Shown here piece by piece: positions 1-9,367 of a DNA stretch of 56,203 nucleotides (position 1 is the first letter of the stretch; each line of letters opens with the position of its first letter). Below the pieces are notes generated by a model. That model worked only from the letters and a program-made list of their open reading frames with translations, was not told the origin of the DNA and ran no database searches. This DNA comes from an uncultured Pirellulaceae bacterium (GTDB taxonomy: Bacteria; Planctomycetota; Planctomycetia; Pirellulales; Pirellulaceae), in NCBI GenBank assembly GCA_905480235.1, contig CAJQPP010000007.1:1-56203 (forward strand). Reading direction: 5' to 3'. The translations under genes and the position numbers were made by a program.

Positions 1-891
1 GGATTGGGCGCCGAGACTGATAACCTGCCGGGTTATATCGTCATGACATCGCAAGGTCCTGGTGCGCAACCGGTATCCGCGCGGCAATGGAGCGCAGGCG
101 TTTTGCCCAGCAAGTTTCAAGGGGTTGCTTTTCAAGGGCGGGGCCTACCAGTGCACTACATTGGCAACCCGGCAGGCGTTTGCCAATCGACACAAAGACA
201 AGTGGTCGATGAAATCCAACGCCTCAACGGGATGCTAACACAACGCCATTTCGATCCCGAGATAGAAACCCGTATTGCGCAATACGAGATGGCTTTTCAA
301 ATGCAGACCGCCACACCAGATTTAATCGATATGGCGGACGAGTCCAAAGAGACCCTGGAATTGTACGGCGTCAAAACCCCCGGGGATGGCTCTTTCGCTT
401 CCAATTGCTTGATGGCACGGCGACTGTTGGAGCGGGGTGTCCGGTTCGTACAGTTATATCACCGCGGCTGGGATCACCATCGCAACCTGAAAAAAGACTT
501 TGCCAAATCGGCCATGGATTGCGATCAGCCTAGTGCCGCACTGGTGAAAGATCTCAAAGCCAGAGGCTTATTGGACGATACGCTGGTATTGTGGGGTGGT
601 GAATTTGGCCGAACCCCCATGGCCCAAGGGGGCGATGGACGTGATCACCATATTAACGCGTTCAGCGTTTGGATGGCCGGTGGCGGAATCAAACCTGGCA
701 TGGCCTACGGGTCTACTGACGAACTCGGCTATCGAAGTGTTGAGGATGTGGTGACGGTTCATGATTTACACGCCACCATGCTGCATTTATTTGGAGTCCA
801 TCACGAAAAGTTCACGACCAAGTTTCAAGGTCTCGATTTGAAATTGACCGGGGTTGAGCCGGCGCGTGTTGTGGAAAAGATCCTTGCTTAA
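1..891 (+). CDS. DUF1501 family protein, C-terminal part (5' end outside window)
   Basis: The frame is open from base 1 and ends at TAA 889-891, so about 297 C-terminal residues are visible and the start is missing. The protein ends like planctomycete DUF1501 proteins, which have an alkaline-phosphatase/sulfatase-like fold and are usually exported by Tat. Diagnostic stretches are LERGVRFVQLYHRGWDHH, the GGEFGRTPM segment with GRDHH shortly after, and WMAGGGIKPGMAYG. The same blocks recur in the complete DUF1501 protein at 15073-16377. The substrate is unknown for the family. In planctomycetes these genes usually sit next to a DUF1549/DUF1553 gene, which would lie to the left of this window. 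Confidence 0.88.
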   Translation, partial: GLGAETDNLPGYIVMTSQGPGAQPVSARQWSAGVLPSKFQGVAFQGRGLPVHYIGNPAGVCQSTQRQVVDEIQRLNGMLTQRHFDPEIETRIAQYEMAFQMQTATPDLIDMADESKETLELYGVKTPGDGSFASNCLMARRLLERGVRFVQLYHRGWDHHRNLKKDFAKSAMDCDQPSAALVKDLKARGLLDDTLVLWGGEFGRTPMAQGGDGRDHHINAFSVWMAGGGIKPGMAYGSTDELGYRSVEDVVTVHDLHATMLHLFGVHHEKFTTKFQGLDLKLTGVEPARVVEKILA

Positions 892-1171
892 AAGTGTCGG
901 ACCTACCCCCAAAGTGCCAATCCAACCGACAACACCCGAGGGAAGTGATAGCGTTTCTTGCGGAACCCGTCTTTAGAATCCGCGTGTGCCAAGACAAACT
1001 CTCTAGTTTTGCTGGCTTTCTCATTCATTCCACGAAATTTTTGAGCGTAGTGCACGCATCATCAATGATCCAGCAAGAGCGACGGGACGCCTAAAATGAT
1101 CTGGGACCCAATGGCAACTTTGTTTAATATCCGCGTAAGGAAACGACCCCCTTACCTCGGGAAAACGCATT

Positions 1172-1942
1172 TTGTCTGGCTACCGGATTAATTCTCTCCA
1201 ACCCACCGGGATTATCGTGCAGGGCTTACACAAAAGCGGCACGATGTTCCTGTATCAACTGTTTCATCGCTTGGCGAGAGCTCGCAAGATCGCTTTTTAC
1301 TCTTCCAACCGCTTGGAACCTAACGATCACCAAATAAAGGCGGATATCGACCACGATTTTTGCCTCTGTCCGATCCGCTCTTTCGCGGATAAGCCGGGGT
1401 CATTCCATGAAGGTTTGCGTGTCAAACGCATTTTTCATGTGCGCGACCCGCGAGATATATTGGTTTCCCAGTATTACTCCTATGGGTGGAGACACTGCGA
1501 AGAGGGTTTTGACCAAGGTCGCATTCGCCAGCGAGAGTCCATTCGCTCGATGTCGATCGATGAATACGTACTAAATCAGAGAAGCGTCCTGCAACCGCTC
1601 AAACTGAATTACGCCGATCTAATACATCGCCAGCCCTACGAACTGAAGCAGGTTGTGCGTTACGAGGAAATGGTACTCGATTTCCCTACCTGGCTTGAGC
1701 GAGTCATGCAGCCTTTCGAATTCCACTTTTCTGCTCTCGTAAAAAAACGCTTTGCAATTCGCTATCGCAATGAGTTCCGACCAGATAACAACCCCCAATC
1801 GCACAAGCGAAGTGTCCTACCCGGGGATTACCTAAGCCATCTGCAACCCAAGACCATTTCGCAACTGAACGAAATTTTGGAGCCCGAATTAAGGGCATTG
1901 AAATATGATTTCGCTGGCGGGATCCGTTCTGCGGCGGCCTAA
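1172..1942 (+). CDS. Sulfotransferase-family protein
   Basis: A 256-residue protein starting at a TTG. Residues 18-24 (GLHKSGT) followed by MFLYQLF match the 5'-phosphosulfate-binding loop of PAPS-dependent sulfotransferases. HVRDPRDILVSQ, around residues 89-100, matches the 3'-phosphate-binding segment with its conserved Arg and Ser. The family transfers sulfate from PAPS to carbohydrate or other acceptors; the acceptor cannot be told here. The length suits a compact cytosolic bacterial sulfotransferase, and there is no signal peptide or membrane segment. The TTG start is chosen because no ATG precedes the PAPS loop, so the exact start is uncertain. It lies 93 bp upstream of the DNMT2-like gene, with no evident functional link. 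Confidence 0.8.
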   Translation: MSGYRINSLQPTGIIVQGLHKSGTMFLYQLFHRLARARKIAFYSSNRLEPNDHQIKADIDHDFCLCPIRSFADKPGSFHEGLRVKRIFHVRDPRDILVSQYYSYGWRHCEEGFDQGRIRQRESIRSMSIDEYVLNQRSVLQPLKLNYADLIHRQPYELKQVVRYEEMVLDFPTWLERVMQPFEFHFSALVKKRFAIRYRNEFRPDNNPQSHKRSVLPGDYLSHLQPKTISQLNEILEPELRALKYDFAGGIRSAAA

Positions 1943-2035
1943 ACCATATCTTTCATTGCCCGCTTTTTTGCATCGGTTCACCGTGCAAGGCCCTTGCTCT
2001 TTTGGCGAAACCTTGCCAGAGGTTAAGATCAGTGC

Positions 2036-2953
2036 ATGTTTACCGAGTTCTTTTGCGGCATCGGTGGTTTTGCCAGCGTCATGCCCCCGCAGACCGAAGC
2101 GCTTTCCATCGACATTAATCGTAATGCGTTGGAAATTCACGCGTTGAACTTTGCTCATCGCCGATCGTGTAAATCACTCGAATCCCTGCCCGTAGCGACC
2201 GCCACCGAGTTCCCCAACAAATTTTGGTGGATGTCTCCTCCCTGCCAACCCTACACGCGACGTGGCAAACAGAGGGACCTGGAAGACCCCCGAGCAGCCG
2301 GGTTTCGAAATATGCTGACGTTGATAGGCCATGTTCGGCCGCACTGTATCGGCATGGAAAATGTGCCTGAATTTCAATCTTCTCAGAGCCACGCCCTGCT
2401 GTTGGAGACGCTCTCGCGTGCCCATTATCATTTGGCCGAGGTAATCTTGTGCCCGACTCAATTAGGCAGCGTTAATCGACGGAGGCGTTATTATTTGATC
2501 GCCAGCCAGGATTCTTTGCTTCCCTGGCGAACGCTCGTGGAAAGCCCGTTGCTTGCTCAGTACTCACGGAGACTGGAATCCGCCGTCGACATGTCACAAT
2601 TTGGATTAAGTGCGGCATGGCAAACACAATTCGCATCTGCCTTGCACGTCATCCAAGCAGAGGCGTTTTTGGAGGGTCGCGAGCAAACCACCTGTTTTAC
2701 CTCCGCCTATGGCCGCAGCCCGGTTTACAGCGGTTCCTGGCTGGAAACACCTCAGGGAATTCGGCAATTTACGCCTCGCGAAATTCTTCGTCAGTTGGGT
2801 TTCCCCGACTCTTTCCAAATCCCGGCCTGGCCGCCGGAAAAACTGGGGCCACTAATCGGTAACACGTTATCCCTTCCCGCCATTACCTATTTATTACGCC
2901 ACTTCCCTGCCGACTCCTGCCCATCCCCTGTCCAACCAACGTGGCAACGGTAA
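2036..2953 (+). CDS. DNMT2-like cytosine-C5 methyltransferase (candidate tRNA methyltransferase)
   Basis: A 305-residue SAM-dependent cytosine-C5 methyltransferase. Visible motifs are I (FCGIGGF, 6-12), IV (SPPCQPYTRRG, 67-77, catalytic Cys70), VI (ENV, 108-110), VIII (NRRRRYYLIA, 147-156), IX (RQFTPREILRQLGFP) and X (IGNTLS, 274-279). Several blocks match eukaryotic DNMT2/TRDMT1 better than bacterial restriction methylases: the PPCQPYTRRGKQRD block, LCPTQLGSVNRRRRYYLIA, and above all CFT (220-222) in TTCFTSAYG, the Cys-Phe-Thr hallmark of DNMT2. The region between motifs VIII and IX is short, as in DNMT2, leaving little room for a DNA target-recognition domain. No restriction endonuclease gene is adjacent. 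DNMT2 enzymes methylate C38 of tRNAs, and I infer the same class of substrate here. A solitary DNA methyltransferase is the alternative. Confidence 0.85.
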   Translation: MFTEFFCGIGGFASVMPPQTEALSIDINRNALEIHALNFAHRRSCKSLESLPVATATEFPNKFWWMSPPCQPYTRRGKQRDLEDPRAAGFRNMLTLIGHVRPHCIGMENVPEFQSSQSHALLLETLSRAHYHLAEVILCPTQLGSVNRRRRYYLIASQDSLLPWRTLVESPLLAQYSRRLESAVDMSQFGLSAAWQTQFASALHVIQAEAFLEGREQTTCFTSAYGRSPVYSGSWLETPQGIRQFTPREILRQLGFPDSFQIPAWPPEKLGPLIGNTLSLPAITYLLRHFPADSCPSPVQPTWQR

Positions 2954-3035
2954 AATTTGTCGCTCAGGCATCTCCCTAGCTCTGTTGCAAGAGCAATGCC
3001 CCAAGAACAATCCCATTTTATGGAGTGACGAGCCA

Positions 3036-5999
3036 ATGGTGGATCAGGCGACAGCCCCTCCCGCCGTTACCGTTTGGCAAATCGATCTGGTACCCGCGGA
3101 TGGTCAACGTGATCGAATTGCCGAGGAACTGGCCGCTGAGGCTCGAGATATCGGCTTGGCAGTCAATTTGGACGTGTCTGCCTCGCGCGGTTTTTTGTTG
3201 CAAGGCGACTTGGAACAAGCACGGATCGAGGAAATTGCTCAGCAATTACTGGCCGAACCCGTCGTTGAGGAGTTTCAAATTGCCTCATGCGAGCAGAACA
3301 CCTCCCCAGCCACTGGCACGGTTTATGTGTTGCCCAAACCCGGGGTCACGGACGCCCAAGCGGAAACCGCCTTGGCCGCCATGCGAGCACTGGGATTTCA
3401 GGTAGCCGCCGTTCGCACGTTTCGGAAATTCCAAATCCAAAATCAATCGCCCGAACAATTGCAACAACTTGCCAGCAAACTTTTGTTCAATGATGCCATT
3501 GAACAGGTGGTTTTTGGTGAATTGGCTATTGAGAATCTGATAACGCAGCAGCCTTACGATTTCCAACTGCAGATCGTTTCGTTACTCGATGCCCATGACG
3601 ATGATCTGAATCGCATCAGTCGAGAGGGTGGCTTGAGCCTGACCTTGGTGGAAATGCAGACCATCCAGCAACACTTCCAATCGCTGGAGCGTGATCCTAC
3701 TGACATTGAACTTGAAACCATTGCTCAAACTTGGTCCGAGCACTGCAGTCACAAAACACTTGCCGGAAAGATTGAATTCTCGGATGGGACGCAAACGCTG
3801 CATTTCGACAATATGCTGAAAGAGACCATTTTTGCAGCCACTCAAACGATCCGCAAAGAATTGGCGGATAACGATTGGTGTGTTTCGGTGTTTAAGGACA
3901 ACGCAGGCATTGTCGAATTCGATGACGAATCCTGCATCACGTTTAAGGTCGAAACCCACAATCGTCCCTCGGCACTGGAACCTTACGGGGGTGCCAATAC
4001 CGGCATCGGTGGCGTCATCCGCGACACACTGGGAACGGGAATGGGCGCGAAACCGATTTGCAACACCGACGTATTCTGTTTTGCACCTCCTGAAACGCCT
4101 GCCGAAGCCTTGCCACCGGGAGTGCTACACCCGCGCCGTATCATGAAAGGTGTGGTATCAGGTGTGCGGGATTACGGAAATCGCATGGGGATCCCAACCG
4201 TCAATGGTGCGGTCTATTTCGATGATCGTTACGCCGGAAACCCGCTGGTATTTTGTGGCAATGTCGGTCTCATACCCAACAACATGGCATTCAAAGAACC
4301 GCAACCAGGCGATTTGATTGTTACGGTGGGTGGCCAGACCGGTCGAGACGGCATCCATGGTGCCACGTTTAGTAGCGCCGAATTGACAGAACACAGCGAA
4401 GTCACATCCGGTGGCTCTGTCCAAATTGGTAATGCCATTACGGAAAAGATGGTCACCGATGTTCTTTTACAAGCCCGTGACCAGAACCTCTACACCGCCA
4501 TAACCGATTGTGGCGCCGGTGGTTTTTCCAGCGCCGTCGGTGAAATGGGGGAGGAACTCGGAGCCGTCGTCTGGTTGGAGAAAGCCCCGCTGAAATACCA
4601 GGGCCTTTCCTACACCGAAATTTGGATTTCCGAAGCCCAAGAACGGATGGTCGTGGCGGTACCTGAAAAACATTGGGAGACCTTTGAAAAGCTATGTCGG
4701 GACGAATCCGTGGAAGCGACGGTGATTGGCAAATTTGAAGCGACCGGCAAACTGAAATTAACGTTCAACGACCAGCAAGTCGGTGAATTAGCGATGTCGT
4801 TTTTGCATGATGGTAGGCCCCAAGTCGTACGCCAAGCAAACTGGCACGCCCAACCGACTTCGCCAATCGCAGAGCCGGTTGGTACGGTAGACGTCAATTC
4901 CGCCCTGCTGGATATTTTGAGCAGCCCCAACGTGGCGAGCAAGCACTGGATTATTCGCCAATACGATCATGAGGTATTAGGTGGCAGCGTCATCAAACCT
5001 TTGGTTGGCTTATACAATGACGGGCCGAGTGATGCTGCCGTTATTCGGCCGAAATTAAAATCGCGTCGAGGCATCGCCGTCTCCTGCGGCATGAACCCCT
5101 ATTTTGGTGATTTCGATCCCTACCATATGGCACAAAGCTCGATCGATGAAGCCATGCGGAATTGCGTCGCGGTGGGGGCGGATCCCAATCGCATCGCCAT
5201 CCTCGATAACTTCTGTTGGGGATACACCGATCGACCCGAAACGTTAGGCAGCTTGGTTCGCGCCGCACTCGGCTGTCACGACTTGGCAATCGATTTGAAA
5301 ACGCCTTTTGTTTCCGGCAAAGACAGCCTGAATAACGAATTCAGCTATACCGACGACGCGGGCAACCGCCAAACCATCAGCATCCCATCAACTTTGCTTA
5401 TCAGTGCCTTGGGACAGGTACCTGAGGTGGATCGATGCGTCACCATGGATCTGAAACAGGCGGGCAACGCGATCTACCTGGTAGGGATTACTGATCCCAC
5501 GGAGATGGGGGGCTCCCATTTCAACTTGGTCACCCAGCAGACCGGCGGTGATGTTCCCAAAGTTGATTCGGCACTGGCGAATGCCATCTTTGGAAAAATC
5601 CATCAATCGATTAACCAGCGATGGATTCGTTCCTGCCATGACTTGAGTGAGGGCGGGTTAGCGGCCGCAGCAGCAGAAATGGCGTTGGCAGGTGGACTTG
5701 GTGTGGTGTTGGACTTAAATCCCACCATGGCCCATTCGAAACATCATTCCCGCCCCCATGAGATGCCGCCGCAAGCGAACATGGTGGGGCAACTATTTGC
5801 GGAGAGTAACACCCGCTTTCTGTGTGAAATCCCTCCCCAATTTATCGCCGAATTCGAAGACCTTTTTGGAACTCAGGCGGTCCGATTGGGAAGCGTCTGT
5901 GATACCCCCAACGTTGAAATTCAATGTGGTGATTTTCAGATCGCCCTTTCGATCGCTGATATCAAACAAGCTTGGCAAAAACCACTCGATTGGAATTAA
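3036..5999 (+). CDS. purL: Phosphoribosylformylglycinamidine synthase, PurL subunit with PurS-like N-terminus
   Basis: ATP-dependent conversion of FGAR to FGAM, the fourth step of purine synthesis, using ammonia from PurQ. The ATG at 3036 has GGAG 10 bases upstream and gives 987 residues; a TTG at 2985 would add 17. The C-terminal ~800 residues carry the two-fold AIRS-type architecture: the TWSEHCSHKT segment near residue 232, then ETHNRPSALEPYGGANTGIGG, GCGAGGFSSAVGEMGE and DLSEGGLAAAAAEMAL. The first ~160 residues precede a standard small-type PurL. Their second half (VYVLPKPGVTDAQ onward) looks like PurS, and the first half looks like a diverged copy. There is no glutaminase domain; purQ follows 5 bp downstream. 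Confidence 0.96.
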   Translation: MVDQATAPPAVTVWQIDLVPADGQRDRIAEELAAEARDIGLAVNLDVSASRGFLLQGDLEQARIEEIAQQLLAEPVVEEFQIASCEQNTSPATGTVYVLPKPGVTDAQAETALAAMRALGFQVAAVRTFRKFQIQNQSPEQLQQLASKLLFNDAIEQVVFGELAIENLITQQPYDFQLQIVSLLDAHDDDLNRISREGGLSLTLVEMQTIQQHFQSLERDPTDIELETIAQTWSEHCSHKTLAGKIEFSDGTQTLHFDNMLKETIFAATQTIRKELADNDWCVSVFKDNAGIVEFDDESCITFKVETHNRPSALEPYGGANTGIGGVIRDTLGTGMGAKPICNTDVFCFAPPETPAEALPPGVLHPRRIMKGVVSGVRDYGNRMGIPTVNGAVYFDDRYAGNPLVFCGNVGLIPNNMAFKEPQPGDLIVTVGGQTGRDGIHGATFSSAELTEHSEVTSGGSVQIGNAITEKMVTDVLLQARDQNLYTAITDCGAGGFSSAVGEMGEELGAVVWLEKAPLKYQGLSYTEIWISEAQERMVVAVPEKHWETFEKLCRDESVEATVIGKFEATGKLKLTFNDQQVGELAMSFLHDGRPQVVRQANWHAQPTSPIAEPVGTVDVNSALLDILSSPNVASKHWIIRQYDHEVLGGSVIKPLVGLYNDGPSDAAVIRPKLKSRRGIAVSCGMNPYFGDFDPYHMAQSSIDEAMRNCVAVGADPNRIAILDNFCWGYTDRPETLGSLVRAALGCHDLAIDLKTPFVSGKDSLNNEFSYTDDAGNRQTISIPSTLLISALGQVPEVDRCVTMDLKQAGNAIYLVGITDPTEMGGSHFNLVTQQTGGDVPKVDSALANAIFGKIHQSINQRWIRSCHDLSEGGLAAAAAEMALAGGLGVVLDLNPTMAHSKHHSRPHEMPPQANMVGQLFAESNTRFLCEIPPQFIAEFEDLFGTQAVRLGSVCDTPNVEIQCGDFQIALSIADIKQAWQKPLDWN

Positions 6000-6004
6000 G
6001 ACCG

Positions 6005-6778
6005 ATGAAACCCAAAGTATTGGTACTCCGTGCACCAGGTACGAATTGCGACCAGGAAACGGCATACGCTTTTGAAGTGGCCGGTGCAGATGCCGAATTT
6101 ATGCATATCAACCAGTTGATCGAGCAACCCTCGGCCACGCAAAACTTTCAGGTGCTGTGTGTACCAGGCGGTTTTAGTTTTGGTGACGACATCGGCGCCG
6201 GCAGAATCCTTGCCAGTAAATTTACTAGCCGACTCAAAGATACGATTGAAGAGTTTCGCGCCGCAGAAAAATTGGTACTCGGTATCTGTAACGGTTTTCA
6301 AGTTTTGATCAAAACGGGTTTTCTGGTGCCGGCAGATGCAACTGGCTTACCTGTGACGTTGACTTGGAATCACAACGGCAAATACGATTGCCGCTGGGTT
6401 AATCTTAAAAACGCCGGCTCGGATTGCGTCTTTTTGCAGGATACAGAGTTGATGTATCTGCCGATCGCCCACGCCGAGGGCCGGTTTGTGGTGCGCGACG
6501 CAGCAACCCTATCGCAATTAAATAATGCCCGCCAAGTCGCGTTAAAATATGTGAATCCAGATGGTTCCAACGGCCAAGTCCCGTTCCCACACAACCCTAA
6601 TGGTTCCGACGAGAATATTGCCGGGCTTTGCGATGAAAGCGGGCGTGTGCTCGGTCTAATGCCCCACCCGGAACGGTTTATCGACCGCACCCAGCATCCT
6701 CGCTGGACGCGGCTACCGGAGGGAGCTTCAGCAGACGGTCTGAAGATTTTCGAAAATGCCGTGGCCTACTTCGCTTAA
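6005..6778 (+). CDS. purQ: Phosphoribosylformylglycinamidine synthase, glutaminase subunit PurQ
   Basis: A 257-residue class I glutamine amidotransferase that supplies ammonia to PurL. The ATG at 6005 is preferred because it begins the conserved strand MKPKVLVLRAPGTNCD and follows the purL stop by 5 bp, implying translational coupling. GICNGFQ (residues 93-99) holds the nucleophile Cys95, and MPHPE (219-223) provides the catalytic His221 and Glu223. PGGFSFGDDIGAG is the typical PurQ oxyanion region. A longer in-frame reading back to 5972 would overlap purL and lacks conservation. The gene forms an operon with purL; purM is separate, at 49.5-50.6 kb. Confidence 0.97.
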   Translation: MKPKVLVLRAPGTNCDQETAYAFEVAGADAEFMHINQLIEQPSATQNFQVLCVPGGFSFGDDIGAGRILASKFTSRLKDTIEEFRAAEKLVLGICNGFQVLIKTGFLVPADATGLPVTLTWNHNGKYDCRWVNLKNAGSDCVFLQDTELMYLPIAHAEGRFVVRDAATLSQLNNARQVALKYVNPDGSNGQVPFPHNPNGSDENIAGLCDESGRVLGLMPHPERFIDRTQHPRWTRLPEGASADGLKIFENAVAYFA

Positions 6779-6854
6779 ACAGCGACCGACGCCACCGCAC
6801 TCGCAAACCTAGACGCCCGAGACAGCTAATGCCTGTACGGACATCCGCACGTCG

Positions 6855-7817
6855 CTATCGATAGTCACCGTGACAATTGGTGCAGGCCTGGTTAATTCGA
6901 TTGAGTGCCGAATTCACGCCCTCTAGATTCTTCGCTTTGGCGGCAGCCTTCATTTCGAGAGCGGCCAGCAACATCTCCTCAGCTATCGCGCTGTAATCAT
7001 CGTCATCGGCATCCAACATCTCGGGCAGTTGCAGGACTCGGCTCATCGCAGCCACGACCCCCGCTTCATGCATCACGATATCCACTTGATTCTTAAAGTC
7101 CTTTTCGCTGGCGGTCGCCTTTTTCAATTCTTCCGAAACGGATAATTCCAATCGACCCATGATCGGATTACGGTCAACGATCATTGACCAATCACCCACC
7201 TCGGCAGTCGCGTTGGGTTCCTCGGGAAATTTACCCCCACGAACCAATTCGGTTAGGTCTTCGGTTCTTTGCTTGGCACTGTTGAAGGCAATCATATCAG
7301 TCGCGCGGCTCCGCGCGGCCGCATCGATGAAAGCAAATCGCACGGAGTCCGCGGTTTCATTCCACCGCACATCCCCTTCATATTGCCCGATGATAGTGAA
7401 CCACATCGCCAACATGGAAAATTGCTCGCTGATTTCTTGATGCGTCGTTTTGAATTTAATGGGGGTGGTAACCTGCTCCGAGAGTTGCTGTTGCCAGCGT
7501 TTGATTTCGTTTTCCAGCGTGCTGTCGTCAATTAGCCCAACCCACCCCGCCTGCTTCTCGATACCTGCATCGTCACCGTCAGCCAATCCTGCTGGACGAT
7601 CACCCTCTACATTCATCTCCGATTTTTTGGGACGATTACCGCTTAAACCTTCGGTAAACAAATCCTCAAAAAAGATGCCATTCCAATCCTTTTTATCAAA
7701 AGAGGGGCGTTTCACACGGATCACTGGTTTCTTTTGGGTACGCTCCTGAATTTGAGCGGCCAAAAACGAACCGCACATAAGGCAGAGCAGTATTGAGATA
7801 ATTTGAAAGGACTTCAT
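6855..7817 (-). CDS. Secreted cytochrome c'/c556-like protein
   Basis: A 320-residue protein with an N-terminal signal peptide (MKSFQIISILLCLMCGSFLAA) and a single haem motif CTNCH at residues 312-316, four residues from the C-terminus. A C-terminal CxxCH after an alpha-helical region is the layout of cytochrome c'/c556, and the helical segment NLEGVNSALNRINQACTNCH fits this. The N-terminal ~90 residues look low-complexity or linker-like. It should lie in the periplasmic compartment. It is convergent with purQ and divergent from apbE, with 58 bp between starts. The electron partner is unknown, and I assign only the cytochrome class. Confidence 0.72.
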   Translation of the reverse strand: MKSFQIISILLCLMCGSFLAAQIQERTQKKPVIRVKRPSFDKKDWNGIFFEDLFTEGLSGNRPKKSEMNVEGDRPAGLADGDDAGIEKQAGWVGLIDDSTLENEIKRWQQQLSEQVTTPIKFKTTHQEISEQFSMLAMWFTIIGQYEGDVRWNETADSVRFAFIDAAARSRATDMIAFNSAKQRTEDLTELVRGGKFPEEPNATAEVGDWSMIVDRNPIMGRLELSVSEELKKATASEKDFKNQVDIVMHEAGVVAAMSRVLQLPEMLDADDDDYSAIAEEMLLAALEMKAAAKAKNLEGVNSALNRINQACTNCHGDYR

Positions 7818-7875
7818 GCGGATGCAGCAACACCTGATAAAATGGAAGAGCCCGTAAACATCCTTTGATTATTTC

Positions 7876-8970
7876 ATGACAACGCGTTTCAGACAATCCA
7901 ACAATCCACTTTCACTCATGGATAAACCCAATCGCCAACCCAGCCGACGTGACCTGCTTGGGGGCAAACTACCACAGGAGGTCGATCGGCAGCAAAATCT
8001 TGCCAAGGATCCGCAATTCGGACCGCTGTTCCATTTTTCATCCAATGCCATGGGTTGTGAATTTCAGGTGCTTTGTACAGCTGAGGGTCGTCAGGCCTTG
8101 GCAACCGCAGTGACAGACGGGTTCGACCTAATTCATTTTTTGGAGCAACAGCTTTCCATATATCGCCCCACCAGCGAATTATCGCAAATCAACCGTCGGG
8201 CCTATTCTGATACGGTTACCGTGGAACCCACTTTATTCGCGCTTCTTCAGTTGGCAAATGAGCTATGTGAAGTCACCCAAGGTGCCTTCGATGTTACCGC
8301 AACACCCCTCACGCGACTCTGGAAATCCCACCGCCAGTCGCTCTCTCTCCCAAGTCATGCAGAGATTTCCGATTGCTTGGGTCGTGTAGGATCTCAGCAC
8401 TTGGTCTTCGACTCCAATCACGGCACTCTGCAATTTGAGATCGAGGGAACGACCATCGATTTAGGGGGGATTGGAAAAGGATATGCACTCGACCGTCTGA
8501 ATGAACATTTACAGTCCTCTGGCTGCACAGACTTTTTGATTCACGGTGGCCAAAGCAGCGTTATTGGCACCGGCCAGCGATCCGATCGCAGCGGTCAGCA
8601 AAAGCACGCTTGGCAAATTGCCGTCACCCACCCATTGCAGGCGAACAAGACATTGGCCACGCTGCATTTAGAAAATCAGGCGGTTGGTACCTCGGGGAGC
8701 GGGCGTCAGAATTTTGTCGTTGATGGCAAACGATATGGACATATCATCGATCCGCGAACAGGTTGGCCCGCCGATACACTTTTATCCGTCACCGTAATCG
8801 CTAAATCTGCAGTACTGGCAGACGCTTTAGCAACGGCGATCTTCGTTGCCGGGCAAGCGTTTGCCGCCTCCATTTGCGATCACTTCGGGGTCTCAGCGAT
8901 TTTGATTTCCAATGCGGGAAAAATCATTGAAACGATCAACTTACCCGAAGAAAACATTCGCTATTCCTAA
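7876..8970 (+). CDS. apbE: ApbE-family FAD:protein FMN transferase
   Basis: A 364-residue member of the ApbE family, which attaches FMN covalently to Thr/Ser of redox proteins such as NQR and RNF subunits, using FAD. Conserved blocks include NAMGCEFQVLC near the N-terminus, DLGGIGKGYALDRL (about 196-208), the HGGQSSVIGTG stretch and GTSGSGRQNF. DPRTGWPAD (about 292-300) and the C-terminal ADALATAIFVAG supply the Mg/FAD-binding Asp and Thr. The N-terminus has a SRRDLLGG twin-arginine-like stretch but lacks a clear hydrophobic segment, so export is uncertain. An alternative start is ATG 7918. No flavoprotein target is encoded nearby. Confidence 0.93.
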   Translation: MTTRFRQSNNPLSLMDKPNRQPSRRDLLGGKLPQEVDRQQNLAKDPQFGPLFHFSSNAMGCEFQVLCTAEGRQALATAVTDGFDLIHFLEQQLSIYRPTSELSQINRRAYSDTVTVEPTLFALLQLANELCEVTQGAFDVTATPLTRLWKSHRQSLSLPSHAEISDCLGRVGSQHLVFDSNHGTLQFEIEGTTIDLGGIGKGYALDRLNEHLQSSGCTDFLIHGGQSSVIGTGQRSDRSGQQKHAWQIAVTHPLQANKTLATLHLENQAVGTSGSGRQNFVVDGKRYGHIIDPRTGWPADTLLSVTVIAKSAVLADALATAIFVAGQAFAASICDHFGVSAILISNAGKIIETINLPEENIRYS

Positions 8971-8983
8971 CGAGTATTCAAGA

Positions 8984-9367
8984 ATGCCCATTAACGAAAA
9001 AGCTTGGAAATTACTGGCCGAGTCAAAAATTGAACAGGCCATTACCGAGGGCCAATTTTCGGGCCTGCCTGGTTTCGGCAAACCGCTGGACGTTGACCCC
9101 GATCAATCGGCGCAGACCACGTGGCAAAACCGCAAAGCTCGCCAAGAAAATCTGGAAACACTGCCACCTGCAATGGTCCTAAAACGCGAGGTCGAAAGAC
9201 GAACCGATCGCATCATGCAACTCAAATCTGAACCGCAGGTCAGGCAAGCCTTGGAAGATCTGAATCAATGGATCAAGCGGGCTAACATGAAGGTGCTGTG
9301 GGGCCCGCCCTCGGAAATTCAACCACTAGATATAGAGGCGTTCATTGCCCGTTGGCAACAACTTTGA
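8984..9367 (+). CDS. DUF1992 (DnaJ-C28-like) domain protein
   Basis: A 127-residue protein composed of the DUF1992 domain, also found in DNAJC28. The hallmark is the N-terminal AESKIEQAITEGQFSGLPGFGKPLD (split here at residues 12-36), and NRKARQENLETLPP follows. ATG 8984 is chosen because it directly precedes the conserved start (MPINEKAW) and lies just after the apbE stop at 8970. A longer in-frame extension overlaps apbE and is not conserved. Its molecular function is not established. The 13-bp gap to apbE suggests co-transcription. Confidence 0.85.
   Translation: MPINEKAWKLLAESKIEQAITEGQFSGLPGFGKPLDVDPDQSAQTTWQNRKARQENLETLPPAMVLKREVERRTDRIMQLKSEPQVRQALEDLNQWIKRANMKVLWGPPSEIQPLDIEAFIARWQQL

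Noticed and set aside
894..1094. 66-codon frame after the DUF1501 gene
   Set aside because: Starts at GTG without a good ribosome site, has no protein-like features, and sits in a short intergenic stretch.
2036..2953. Type II restriction-modification system
   Set aside because: No restriction endonuclease or specificity gene is adjacent, and the sequence motifs fit DNMT2 better than restriction methylases.
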